DNA of 64,000 nt, taken from Paludibacteraceae bacterium. GTDB lineage: Bacteria; Bacteroidota; Bacteroidia; Bacteroidales; Paludibacteraceae. Position 1 is the first letter of the stretch. Each line of letters begins with the position of its first letter. Under the pieces are notes generated by a model, which had not been told where the DNA came from, did not search any database, and saw only the letters and a list, made by a program, of their open reading frames with translations. The stretch spans positions 1 through 64,000 of the forward strand of contig JAKSKR010000005.1 in NCBI GenBank assembly GCA_024401645.1. Direction: 5' to 3'. The position numbers were made by a program, and so were the translations under genes. Positions 34,148-41,488 of this stretch are shown here, piece by piece.

Positions 34148-34155
34148 CAAAAGTA
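34148..34155 (-). promoter_or_regulatory. -7 box of the GH39-like gene
   Basis: TACTTTTG on the minus strand, 70 bases before the ATG. Confidence 0.5.
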
Positions 34156-34310
34156 TAATGGTTGTTGTATTCACTAACGGCGTTTTTCATTCAAACAGAT
34201 GTATTTTACCTTCTGACTGAAAATTACAAATTAGAAATAATCATTCATATGCAATTTAAAGTCAGTAAAATAACTTTTTTCTTATATTTTACCCTTGCTC
34301 CTGCCAAGTT

Positions 34311-34326
34311 TGGCACGCCATTTGCA
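34311..34326 (+). promoter_or_regulatory. Sigma-54 (RpoN) type promoter
   Basis: TGGCAC, five bases, TTGCA, exact -24/-12 spacing. Transcription should begin near 34337. It points into the gap, not toward a conventional gene. Confidence 0.75.
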
Positions 34327-34336
34327 CATTATAACA

Positions 34337-34475
34337 TGTACACATCAAAATTAATACAACACAATTTTTATGAAAGAAACTACAATACCAGAATACAAAT
34401 AAGCTCTAAAACTCAAACTTACATATTAAACCAAGCGGGCTTGCCGGGAAAACCGGCAAGCCCGCAACAATTTTT
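34337..34475 (+). ncRNA. Predicted short sigma-54 transcript (small RNA or peptide mRNA)
   Basis: Bounded by the start expected from the -24/-12 element and by the hairpin at 34435-34465 with a following T-run, it would be about 135 nucleotides. Within it lies a 10-codon frame, MKETTIPEYK (34370-34402), some 33 bases after the expected 5' end. Either the RNA itself or this tiny peptide is the product; transcript ends are inferred. Confidence 0.45.
34435..34465 (+). terminator. GC-rich hairpin terminator
   Basis: The 13-base perfect arms 34435-34447 and 34453-34465 with a 5-base loop are followed on the plus strand by AACAATTTTT. It can also stop the convergent antitoxin gene on the minus strand, where the U-tract is poorer. 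Confidence 0.75.
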
Positions 34476-34487
34476 ATGGGGGAACGT

Positions 34488-35498
34488 TTAAATCGTCTTC
34501 AATGTAAATGCTTTTGAGAAGGGTATTTTCTCCTTGTTATCTATGCAATCAATCCAAGCATCCTCTCCGTGGCTTAAAGTCGATATTTCCTTTGAAGAAC
34601 TATGTTTAAAACGGGAGCAAACACATTCTAGAATTTGCATTTCCTCTGCAGAGAACAAGTTTGAATCAACATCTGCATTTGCAGAAAGCACATTCCCTTC
34701 ATAATTACCAATAGTACGCGATTCCTGGCACACTTCGTCAAACTGGCTATAAACTCTATCCCACCGTTCCGGAACAGGTCCATGGTCAATAGCCCTATAC
34801 GACAAGCCGGTCATTGCCATTCCACGTTCACGGTACGAAAGGAAATCTATATAAAATAGAATTTTATTCATCTTTGTACAAAATGTATCTCCGCAATACT
34901 GCAAGACGTAGAGCAAGATGTTCTTCAATCGAGCTAACGAGATTGGAGCATAACCATTTTCAAGAGACCTAGCATGTCCAAATATTCGTTGTTTTTCATA
35001 TGCATCTACGCGTTGATCTGCCTCCGACGCTATTACCTCCTTTACCCTTGCGCTAATTTTAGCATATTCTTTTTCCGAAAGGACCTCTTTTGAGCTCTCT
35101 ACATAATCAAGAAACACGTTCGGATTCATTATCGAACGAATCATCTTTCCATTCGACAGGCTTGGAATTTCTTCCTGTTCATACTTTCGCCACTGGTTTT
35201 CACCGAAACCAAGAATCAATGACATTTTCAGAGCAGAAATACCATATTTTTCACGAACACCTACAATTTCGTCAGTAAAAGGAATGCCATATTTCCCACA
35301 ATATTGGCTACGTAATTGAGCCATCCACACTCCATCCGATTCAGTAGTAGTGAAACGCTCCCCAGTATCCTCACAAACATAGTAAGGAACCATTACCTTA
35401 TACAGTTCTTTACGGAATTCAATTTCTCGCAACTCCCAATGTAACGAAGCCTTACCACCTGTAATTGGACTTATTCTATTTCTTTCGTCTAGTAACAT
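34488..35498 (-). CDS. Antitoxin: MqsA/Xre-like N-terminus with Panacea (DUF4065/SocA-like) domain
   Basis: A 336-residue protein. The N-terminal part (1-75) resembles the MqsA/YgiT-type antitoxin start but lacks the CxxC zinc pairs. A helix-turn-helix follows at about 80-120 (YGISALKMSLILGFGENQWRKYEQ). The C-terminal section from about 190 (ARLKNILLYVLQY, KMNKILFYIDFLSYRERGMAMTGLSYRAIDHGPVP) is the Panacea/SocA-like antitoxin domain, known to neutralise unrelated toxins. It starts 14 bases after the toxin gene, so the two form a bicistron with the toxin first. It probably represses its own promoter through the palindrome at 35896-35925. Confidence 0.8.
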   Translation of the reverse strand: MLLDERNRISPITGGKASLHWELREIEFRKELYKVMVPYYVCEDTGERFTTTESDGVWMAQLRSQYCGKYGIPFTDEIVGVREKYGISALKMSLILGFGENQWRKYEQEEIPSLSNGKMIRSIMNPNVFLDYVESSKEVLSEKEYAKISARVKEVIASEADQRVDAYEKQRIFGHARSLENGYAPISLARLKNILLYVLQYCGDTFCTKMNKILFYIDFLSYRERGMAMTGLSYRAIDHGPVPERWDRVYSQFDEVCQESRTIGNYEGNVLSANADVDSNLFSAEEMQILECVCSRFKHSSSKEISTLSHGEDAWIDCIDNKEKIPFSKAFTLKTI

Positions 35499-35512
35499 TT
35501 CGCTATCTCCTT

Positions 35513-35860
35513 CTATTTCTTTAATGGATAACTCATTGGATGTTCAGCCCGATGAAAAGAAATACAAATAGTCTTTAAATTAGGCTGCCCCATCGTAATC
35601 TTAATATAAGTTTCAATACCATTAACATCTTTGCCAAACACCCACATCTCCCCCATTGAATTTAATTCATTTGGGATAGGACCTTCCGAATAATCTTCCA
35701 CCAGAATAGACCGAATTACATCAAGTCGTTCAAAACGAGAAATATTGAGGTCAGCCAGTGCCTGTATATTCTTATCACGTTCAAGGAACACTATACCCCA
35801 AATATCAAGTTTAACCTTGAACTGATATAAAAATTGTTCCACATCATTTCTAGTTGCCAT
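35513..35860 (-). CDS. Toxin: MqsR-like protein of a type II toxin-antitoxin pair
   Basis: A 115-residue protein with the compact RelE/MqsR-type fold pattern: N-terminal helix, strand VKLDIWGIVFLERDKN, helix, and the closing MWVFGKDVNGIETYIKITM ... KTICISFHRAEHPM. Proteins of this type are predicted mRNA interferases. The upstream-toxin, downstream-antitoxin order is the one seen for MqsR/MqsA. Catalytic residues cannot be fixed by eye. A near-consensus -7 box (TTATTTTG) lies 22 bases upstream. Confidence 0.75.
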   Translation of the reverse strand: MATRNDVEQFLYQFKVKLDIWGIVFLERDKNIQALADLNISRFERLDVIRSILVEDYSEGPIPNELNSMGEMWVFGKDVNGIETYIKITMGQPNLKTICISFHRAEHPMSYPLKK

Positions 35861-35895
35861 TTCATTCTTTATTTTATGATGGCAAAATAAATAAA

Positions 35896-35925
35896 AAAGT
35901 CGAATATTAGCAAATATTCGACTTT
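35896..35925. promoter_or_regulatory. Palindromic operator candidate of the toxin-antitoxin pair
   Basis: A 13-base perfect inverted repeat with a four-base spacer (arms 35896-35908 and 35913-35925). It lies immediately upstream of the -7 box at 35883-35890 and thus between it and the -33 region. This is a classical place for autorepression by an HTH antitoxin. A terminator role for the upstream gene is the alternative. Confidence 0.5.
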
Positions 35926-36001
35926 AAAGTTGAAAAAAGCACAAATTAATGTAATAAGAATTCATATCCTGGCCGTAACAAATAGCCAGTCCCTCCCCGT
36001 T

Positions 36002-36043
36002 CAAATCGAACGTGACGAGTATTGGGAGGAGAAGTCCGTAGAT
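36002..36043. repeat. 42-bp flanking repeat, downstream of AAA-ATPase gene
   Basis: Matches 37751-37792 with three mismatches, including 28 bases in a row without mismatch (36013-36040). The two copies are direct repeats on either side of the AAA-ATPase/PDDEXK gene. Confidence 0.8.
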
Positions 36044-36058
36044 TTATGAAAATCACGT

Positions 36059-37645
36059 TCACAACACAAGCTTTTCTATCTTGCATTCGTGCTTTTTAGT
36101 CTTTTCATCGTAGTTGATGCCTACAAAAAGTAGGTCGCCACGGTAATGTTTGAGGGCATCATCATATTTCTTGTCCTTTATCTGCTGCAGGGCAGTTTCC
36201 GAACTCTTGTTATGTTTCAGTTCAATAACCATCGCTGGAATATTCGGCAAGAAAGGTATCAATGCCAAATCAGCATACCCCTTGCCAGTTGGCAGTTCCT
36301 TTACCAGCGTATAGCGTGTGTTGGCATAGAAATAAGCCAGACAGATGGCACTCTGAAAACAGTGTTCGTCGTTGTAAGTCAAGTTGTTGGTTACCTCGGT
36401 GTGGGCAGCATCAAGAGCATTGGCTACGGCTTCCTCATTACCATTGATGGTGTCGTCGAGGAGTTTCTTAGAGGTGTTGATGATTGACATCAACTTGCTA
36501 TAATTGGCATCGTATTTGATTGCAGAAACCCATTCTTGGCGAACTTCCTCGTTAGGAATTCTACAAGTCTTGTCGTTCGCGTTGTACGTAAGGTAACCCA
36601 AATGTAGCAGATATGTGAAAACGTTATCCTTAGTGTTGATGTTGTCCATCGTATTGCGGAATTCCAACACTTCAACAGGTACAGAATTACCCGAAATCAT
36701 ATCGGTTATATCCTTGCGTATTCCTTCAAAATCTAACACTATATAGTCTTTAAGAACTTCAAATGTGCTAGTTGCAGACCAGTAACTGCCGAAATTCTTA
36801 TCCTGTATGGCTGTTACTACCGACAGCGGATTGTATATGTTCACCGTTTCAGACATCTTATAGCCGTCGTACCAGCGGGCACATTCGTTTACGTCAATAC
36901 CATGTTCGTTGCAGAGGTCCTCAACCTCTTCATGCGTGAAGCCTACGGCATCGGCAAACTGGCGAGGTCTCAGCATGGTGTATTCTCTAAACTCGTTTAG
37001 CTTAGATTGCACCTTATCTCTTACAATTGGCAGAATACCTGTGATGTAGGCCAAAGCGATGGCAGGGCGAAGAGTTGTGTCCTTAAACAGGCTATTTAAA
37101 AATTGGAGATAGCTATCAAACACATTTTCTGCCACACGTTCACGAACTAGGACATCGTATTCGTCGATAATGATGATGAACTTTTCACCAGTCTTCCCGT
37201 AAACTTTCTGAATGTTCGTAGCAATTGATGTGCCTTGTTTAAACTCAATAGATGGAAATGCCTCACGAAATTCTTCCAGAACTTCTTCTTGTATGTATTT
37301 TATGACGTCCGTTCTGTTTTCCTCAATCAAACTTCTTTGATACCATCCATTCAAATCCAACTTGATCACGTTGAATTTGTTCAAATTTTCCTCATAGCCG
37401 GGCACACCGCCAATCTTCATCTTCGAGAAGATTTCCTTTGTGTCGCACCCCTTGGAATAATAAGCGGAAATCATATTACCGGCCATACTCTTACCAAAAC
37501 GACGGGCACGAGACATGCAGACAAACTTCTCCCTTGACCCAAGCAGTTTGTTCAACTCTATCAACACAAGTGACTTGTCTACGTATATGTCCGTGTTCTT
37601 ATCTTCTTTGAATGCTTCTGCATTCGGATTGAGGTATATGCCCAT
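36059..37645 (-). CDS. AAA-ATPase-like/PD-(D/E)XK nuclease family protein
   Basis: A 528-residue protein of the AAA-ATPase_like/PDDEXK_9 family common in Bacteroidales. The N-terminal signature is YVDKSLVLIELN and then RARRFGKSMAGNMIS (the P-loop variant RRFGKS), with IIIIDEYDVL as Walker B. The C-terminal nuclease-like domain has ELPTGKGYADLALIP and AMVIELKHNKS, with D and E-x-K of the PD-(D/E)XK core. The role in the cell is unknown; they occur in many nearly identical copies and are suspected in genome conflict or mobility. It has its own -7 box. Direct repeats of 42 bp flank it. Confidence 0.9.
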   Translation of the reverse strand: MGIYLNPNAEAFKEDKNTDIYVDKSLVLIELNKLLGSREKFVCMSRARRFGKSMAGNMISAYYSKGCDTKEIFSKMKIGGVPGYEENLNKFNVIKLDLNGWYQRSLIEENRTDVIKYIQEEVLEEFREAFPSIEFKQGTSIATNIQKVYGKTGEKFIIIIDEYDVLVRERVAENVFDSYLQFLNSLFKDTTLRPAIALAYITGILPIVRDKVQSKLNEFREYTMLRPRQFADAVGFTHEEVEDLCNEHGIDVNECARWYDGYKMSETVNIYNPLSVVTAIQDKNFGSYWSATSTFEVLKDYIVLDFEGIRKDITDMISGNSVPVEVLEFRNTMDNINTKDNVFTYLLHLGYLTYNANDKTCRIPNEEVRQEWVSAIKYDANYSKLMSIINTSKKLLDDTINGNEEAVANALDAAHTEVTNNLTYNDEHCFQSAICLAYFYANTRYTLVKELPTGKGYADLALIPFLPNIPAMVIELKHNKSSETALQQIKDKKYDDALKHYRGDLLFVGINYDEKTKKHECKIEKLVL

Positions 37646-37670
37646 ACTTATCCCAATTTATTATTCAACA

Positions 37671-37678
37671 CAAAGTTA
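37671..37678 (-). promoter_or_regulatory. -7 box of the AAA-ATPase/PDDEXK gene
   Basis: TAACTTTG on the minus strand, 25 bases before the ATG at 37645. Confidence 0.6.
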
Positions 37679-37750
37679 AGCACTTTTTTATAGTTGACAA
37701 AGTATTCATGCCTATACCCTATAATTCAGTTTCATGCGGCCAATCTCGCA

Positions 37751-37792
37751 CAAATTGAACTTGACGAGTATTGGGAGGAGAAGTCCGTAAAT
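37751..37792. repeat. 42-bp flanking repeat, upstream of AAA-ATPase gene
   Basis: Counterpart of 36002-36043 in direct orientation. Confidence 0.8.
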
Positions 37793-37844
37793 GAATGTGA
37801 TATTTTCGTTTAGATTAAGATATTCCATATCATTTCAGAAAGAA

Positions 37845-37878
37845 GATAGGCACTCTGTTGGGAAACAGGGTGCCTATC
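37845..37878 (-). terminator. Hairpin terminator after the TIR-Sel1 gene
   Basis: A 15-base stem with a four-base loop and one wobble pair, followed on the minus strand by a T-rich but broken tract. It begins 38 bases after the stop of the Sel1 frame and would end the whole TIR array. Confidence 0.65.
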
Positions 37879-37915
37879 GGTGCGACCGGCTAACGCCGGA
37901 GTGGTTAAATTACAG

Positions 37916-39199
37916 TTAGTTCTTTTTTTCATTCAACGCAATAACCGCTTGTTCATAACCTTGTTCTGCGGACTTTGCAATCCAATAAAGGGCACGATCG
38001 ACACTTTTGGGAACCCCTTTGCCGTATAAATAACAACATCCAAGGTTATATTGCGCAGGTGGATATCCTTGTTCTGCGGACTTTCTAAACCATTCTACGG
38101 ATTTTTCATAACTCTGTGGTACTCCTTCACCGTCATGGAAACAATATCCAAGTGTATTCTGTGCATCCAAATGTCCTTGCTCTGCGGCTTTTCTATACCA
38201 CTCTACGGCTTGCTCATAACTCTGTGGCACTCCGTCGCCATTATAATAACACTCTCCAAGCTTATATTGTGCACATGAATCTTCATCCTCAGCGGCTTTT
38301 CTATACCACTCTACGGCTTGCTCATAACTCTGTGGCACTCCGTCGCCATTATAATAACACTCTCCAAGCTTATATTGTGCACATGAATCTTCATCCTCAG
38401 CGGCTTTTCTATACCACTCTACGGCTTGCTCATAACTCTGTGGTACTCCTCCGTCGCCATTATAATAACACTCTCCAATCTTAAATTGTGCATGTGAAAA
38501 TCCCTGCTCAACGGACTTCCGATACCACTCTATGGCCTGCTTATAACTCTGTGGCACTCCTTCGCCTTCATAATAACACTCTCCAAGCATATATTGTGCA
38601 CATGAAGATCCCTGCTCAGCGGCTTTTCTATACCACTCTACGGCTTGCTCATAATTCTGTGGAACTCCGTCGCCATTATAATATAAATTCCCAAGTATCT
38701 CTTGTGCATCAGCGTCTCCCTGCTCAGCGGACTTTTTATACCACTTTACGGCTTGAGCATAACTCTGTGGGACACCGTTGCCTTCTTGGTAACACAATCC
38801 AAGCATATATTGTGCACATGAAGATCCCTGCTCAGCGGCTTTTCTATACCACTCTACGGCTTGCTCATAATTCTGTGGAACTCCGTCGACATAATATAAA
38901 TCCCCAAGTTTCTCTTGCGCTTCTGCATGTCCTTGTTCAGCTGCCTTTTTATACCACTCAACTGCTCGCTCCCAACTAAAATCTAAACAATCTCCGTTAG
39001 CGAAATAGTGTCCAAGTTTACACTGTGCATCTGCATTACCCTGTACTGCCAAAAGGGTCAATTTTTCAATATTGCTTAATTCATTAGTACAATCTTCTTT
39101 ACCTACTTTTGCAAATCTGCCAACTAATCTAGCTATCCCTTCATCAAAGTAATCATCAATCAGTTTTATGTCTTGATATAATTTTATTTTTTTATTCTG
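37916..39199 (-). CDS. Sel1-repeat half of a split TIR-Sel1 gene
   Basis: The frame is open from 39199; the first usable start is a TTG at 39061 (381 residues), and no ATG lies in the upstream 46 codons, which nonetheless read as normal protein (YQDIKLIDDYFDEGIARLVGR). It holds about ten 36-residue Sel1 repeats. Two units are exact 108-bp tandem DNA repeats. The frame is the -1 frame of the TIR gene ending at 39184, and the two meet at A_AAA_AAA. A frameshift there would give one TIR-linker-Sel1 protein of about 540 residues. On its own it would be an untranslated or weakly translated remnant. Confidence 0.7.
   Translation of the reverse strand, partial: QNKKIKLYQDIKLIDDYFDEGIARLVGRFAKVGKEDCTNELSNIEKLTLLAVQGNADAQCKLGHYFANGDCLDFSWERAVEWYKKAAEQGHAEAQEKLGDLYYVDGVPQNYEQAVEWYRKAAEQGSSCAQYMLGLCYQEGNGVPQSYAQAVKWYKKSAEQGDADAQEILGNLYYNGDGVPQNYEQAVEWYRKAAEQGSSCAQYMLGECYYEGEGVPQSYKQAIEWYRKSVEQGFSHAQFKIGECYYNGDGGVPQSYEQAVEWYRKAAEDEDSCAQYKLGECYYNGDGVPQSYEQAVEWYRKAAEDEDSCAQYKLGECYYNGDGVPQSYEQAVEWYRKAAEQGHLDAQNTLGYCFHDGEGVPQSYEKSVEWFRKSAEQGYPPAQYNLGCCYLYGKGVPKSVDRALYWIAKSAEQGYEQAVIALNEKKN
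38281..38496 (-). repeat. Tandem 108-bp repeats inside the Sel1 gene
   Basis: Starting at 38281, a 108-bp unit recurs at 38389, and the unit before (from about 38173) is nearly the same. The copies encode the same 36-residue Sel1 repeat. The third copy differs by a three-base insertion giving an extra glycine. Recombination between units could change repeat number. Confidence 0.8.
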
Positions 39200-39522
39200 T
39201 TAGGGACAGATGCTGGCCAAGTAAAACTAGCACCTATAACAACTGGTAAAATATTCTTGTTATGTTCTATAGCCAATGATATTTCCTCTGCCACCCAATC
39301 ACCAGGATTAGAACACCTGTCCATTGATCCTGGCGACAATACCAAAATAAAGTTTGTACATCCCTTCACTGCTTCTCTTATCTGATCAGGAAAAAGTCCC
39401 TCACGAACGGAATCCATGTCAAAGAATATACTTGTATAACCTTTATCTTTTAATGCATAGTATATATTTCGTGCATAAGAAATATTTGCACGTCTGTAAC
39501 TTATAAAAATATCGTAATTCAT
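39184..39522 (-). CDS. TIR-domain protein, N-terminal half of split TIR-Sel1 gene
   Basis: A 112-residue TIR domain: IFISYRR (5-11), the BB-loop region DSVREGLFPDQI and the conserved glutamate E80 in DWVAEEISLA, the position that acts in NAD+ cleavage by TIR enzymes. It stops at TAA 39184-39186 directly after AGA ATA AAA AAA. The A_AAA_AAA heptamer is in the correct phase for -1 slippage, and the -1 frame continues into the Sel1 protein. Read as two proteins, the TIR half alone lacks any sensor. The gene starts a few bases after a truncated TIR fragment. Confidence 0.8.
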   Translation of the reverse strand: MNYDIFISYRRANISYARNIYYALKDKGYTSIFFDMDSVREGLFPDQIREAVKGCTNFILVLSPGSMDRCSNPGDWVAEEISLAIEHNKNILPVVIGASFTWPASVPNRIKK

Positions 39523-39525
39523 TTT

Positions 39526-39663
39526 TTACAATTTAAACTGGTCCCCGCTTTCAATACCATCTTTGTCAATCCAGCAATCAAATCCGTTGCGTTCTAGTTC
39601 ATCCACTATCGGATAAACCTCATCTTTGTCCTTGCGGGCGTAACTTATAAATATTTTTGACAT
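39526..39663 (-). pseudogene. Truncated TIR gene fragment
   Basis: 45 codons nearly identical to the first 44 residues of the TIR proteins at 39677-40705 and 40755-41438 (MSKIFISYARKDKDEVYP ... GDQFK), ending in Leu and a stop where the copy is cut. Only the first third of the TIR domain remains, without the catalytic glutamate. It marks the end of an earlier duplication within the array. Confidence 0.85.
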
Positions 39664-39676
39664 AACCGAATTAAAT

Positions 39677-40705
39677 TTATAAATAACTCAACATTCCAGG
39701 AACCAAAATAGCACAATTTCCATCAATTTCTACAGAATAGAGGTTCTTGTCAGAAGTAAGATTATAAGCAGTAATTGAATAAGGTCCATATTCACTTCCA
39801 CTGTTAAGACCAATAAATTTAATTTTATCGCCAATAAAAATTGGAGAATAGACCTCTGCTATAAATTTCGTTTTTATTCTTGACTTTGTTACTATTGATT
39901 TAATTTTTAGTACAGGTTCAGGATTAGACAATTTCTCTAAATCAAAATCTTTGTTACATACTATCGCTGATTCAAGATTTCCTCTAACATCAGATAACCA
40001 CAAACCATATTTACCCGAAGACGCAGAATCTTTTAATTGATTCTTATCACTATAGATGTACTTAACTTCTGTATAATAAATATCGCCATTATTGTCACGC
40101 ACCATAACTTTGTCGCCCACTGCAACACAGCCTTGCCTAATAATACCATCTACAACATAGCCACTAACACTTGTCACATTCATAAGGAACAGATCTGAAG
40201 AAGTTCTGGCTTTCACATCCACATCATCTGACGTAACATTATCTTGACATGAAGGAAAAGACTCTGAGTTTTGCTTCTGTGGAGTTTCTTGATTTGAAAC
40301 TATTACATTTTTCCCCGTATTGCCTACCAACCTCTTCAAATCTCTAATGAACTTTTCTTTTTGCACTGAATCGTATATATCAATACAATCCAAAGTTGAA
40401 AAATCAAACATTAGTCTTCTGTTTTCCTTTGCACCTTTTAAAAGGACTGGAATGATTTTCTTGAAGCCATTTGCATAATTGAACTCTTTTTGACACCAAT
40501 CGGAAGCCAAGGTATTTGCAGAAAGCATATATATGAAAATTTCACATCCATCAATTGCATCAAGAATGACATTTTTAAATTGATCACCACTTTCAATACC
40601 ATTTTTGTCAATCCAACAATCAAATCCGTTGCGTTCTATTTCATCCACAATAGGATAAACCTCATCTTTGTCCTTACGGGCGTAACTTATAAATATCTTT
40701 GACAT
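39677..40705 (-). CDS. TIR-domain protein with EF-Tu-domain-II-like beta barrel
   Basis: A 342-residue protein. Residues 1-130 are a TIR domain with FISYARKD (5-12), the loop DKNGIESGDQF and the catalytic-position E74 in DWCQKEF. A polar linker follows. Residues about 165-255 read like a translation-factor beta barrel (FLMNVTSVSGYVVDGIIRQG, then VGDKVMVRD, with a late AIV), the pattern of EF-Tu domain II. The last 85 residues are another beta-rich unit (IFIGDKIKFIGLNSG). The barrel may bind a ligand or mimic a translation factor. The TIR part is almost the same in DNA as that of the next gene, so the tails were swapped after duplication. Confidence 0.75.
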   Translation of the reverse strand: MSKIFISYARKDKDEVYPIVDEIERNGFDCWIDKNGIESGDQFKNVILDAIDGCEIFIYMLSANTLASDWCQKEFNYANGFKKIIPVLLKGAKENRRLMFDFSTLDCIDIYDSVQKEKFIRDLKRLVGNTGKNVIVSNQETPQKQNSESFPSCQDNVTSDDVDVKARTSSDLFLMNVTSVSGYVVDGIIRQGCVAVGDKVMVRDNNGDIYYTEVKYIYSDKNQLKDSASSGKYGLWLSDVRGNLESAIVCNKDFDLEKLSNPEPVLKIKSIVTKSRIKTKFIAEVYSPIFIGDKIKFIGLNSGSEYGPYSITAYNLTSDKNLYSVEIDGNCAILVPGMLSYL

Positions 40706-40754
40706 AATATGAAGTTAATTTTCTTATTCTCATTCCAAAATTCTTTTCTATAAG

Positions 40755-41438
40755 CTAAAAATGAACCCTATTTTTCCCATTTCCAAATATAGGGTCTATT
40801 TCGTCACCGTCGGATTCCACTTTATTTTTTTTCATTTCATTCAAATGTTTTCCGAAAACAGGGTCATATTCATCTTCTTCATATACCATAGTAGGTGGAT
40901 TATATTCTGGATAGTTTTTTTTCGAATATTTTACATTTGACTTATTTCCAAAGATAGGATCAATCTCGTCATCAAATATTATTGATGAATTGTCGTTTTC
41001 TTTGGATACAGATGATTTTTCTTTCACACCAGCATTATATGAATGAACGTCACCTCCCGTCCACTTCTTCAAATCTCTAATGAACTTTTCTTTTTGCATT
41101 GAATCGTATATATCAATACAATCCAGAGTTGAAAAATCAAACATTAGTCTTCTATTTTCCTTTGCACCTTTTAAAAGGACTGGAATGATTTTCTTGAAGC
41201 CATTTGCATAATTGAACTCTTTTTGACACCAATCGGAAGCCAAGGTATTTGCAGAAAGCATATATATGAAAATTTCACATCCATCAATTGCATCAAGAAT
41301 GACATTTTTAAATTGATCACCACTTTCAATACCATTTTTGTCAATCCAGCAATCAAACCCATTACGTTCTAGTTCATCCACTATCGGATAAACCTCATCT
41401 TTGTCCTTGCGGGCGTAACTTATAAATATTTTTGACAT
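40755..41438 (-). CDS. TIR-domain protein with three short acidic DPxFG motifs
   Basis: A 227-residue protein. The TIR domain (1-138) is nearly identical to that of 39677-40705, including E74. The C-terminal 90 residues are polar and probably unstructured, and carry the same short motif three times: DEIDPIFG (157-164), DEYDPVFG (189-196) and DEIDPIFG (212-219). Such evenly spaced linear motifs usually bind a partner domain several times over. The partner is unknown. The gene lies between a TIR-FISUMP and a TIR-barrel gene on the same strand. Confidence 0.75.
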   Translation of the reverse strand: MSKIFISYARKDKDEVYPIVDELERNGFDCWIDKNGIESGDQFKNVILDAIDGCEIFIYMLSANTLASDWCQKEFNYANGFKKIIPVLLKGAKENRRLMFDFSTLDCIDIYDSMQKEKFIRDLKKWTGGDVHSYNAGVKEKSSVSKENDNSSIIFDDEIDPIFGNKSNVKYSKKNYPEYNPPTMVYEEDEYDPVFGKHLNEMKKNKVESDGDEIDPIFGNGKNRVHF

Positions 41439-41488
41439 AATAATTATCTATTAACAAATTCTTTATCCAGATCCCATTAAGGGGAAAA

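Larger units (their letters stand above)
34078..34487. other. 410-bp gap holding a sigma-54 mini transcription unit
   Basis: No conventional gene is seen. The gap contains the -7 box of the GH39-like gene (minus, 34148-34155). On the plus strand it holds a sigma-54 promoter (34311-34326), a 10-codon frame (34370-34402) and a GC-rich hairpin (34435-34465). Confidence 0.6.

Noticed and set aside
34336..34491. A longer ORF from ATG 34336 through the hairpin
   Set aside because: Its ATG coincides with the expected transcription start, and it runs through the terminator stem; the 10-codon frame at 34370 fits better.
38173..38496. Regular repeats that might suggest a CRISPR array
   Set aside because: The repeats are contiguous 108-bp units in frame with Sel1 repeats; there are no spacers and no cas genes.
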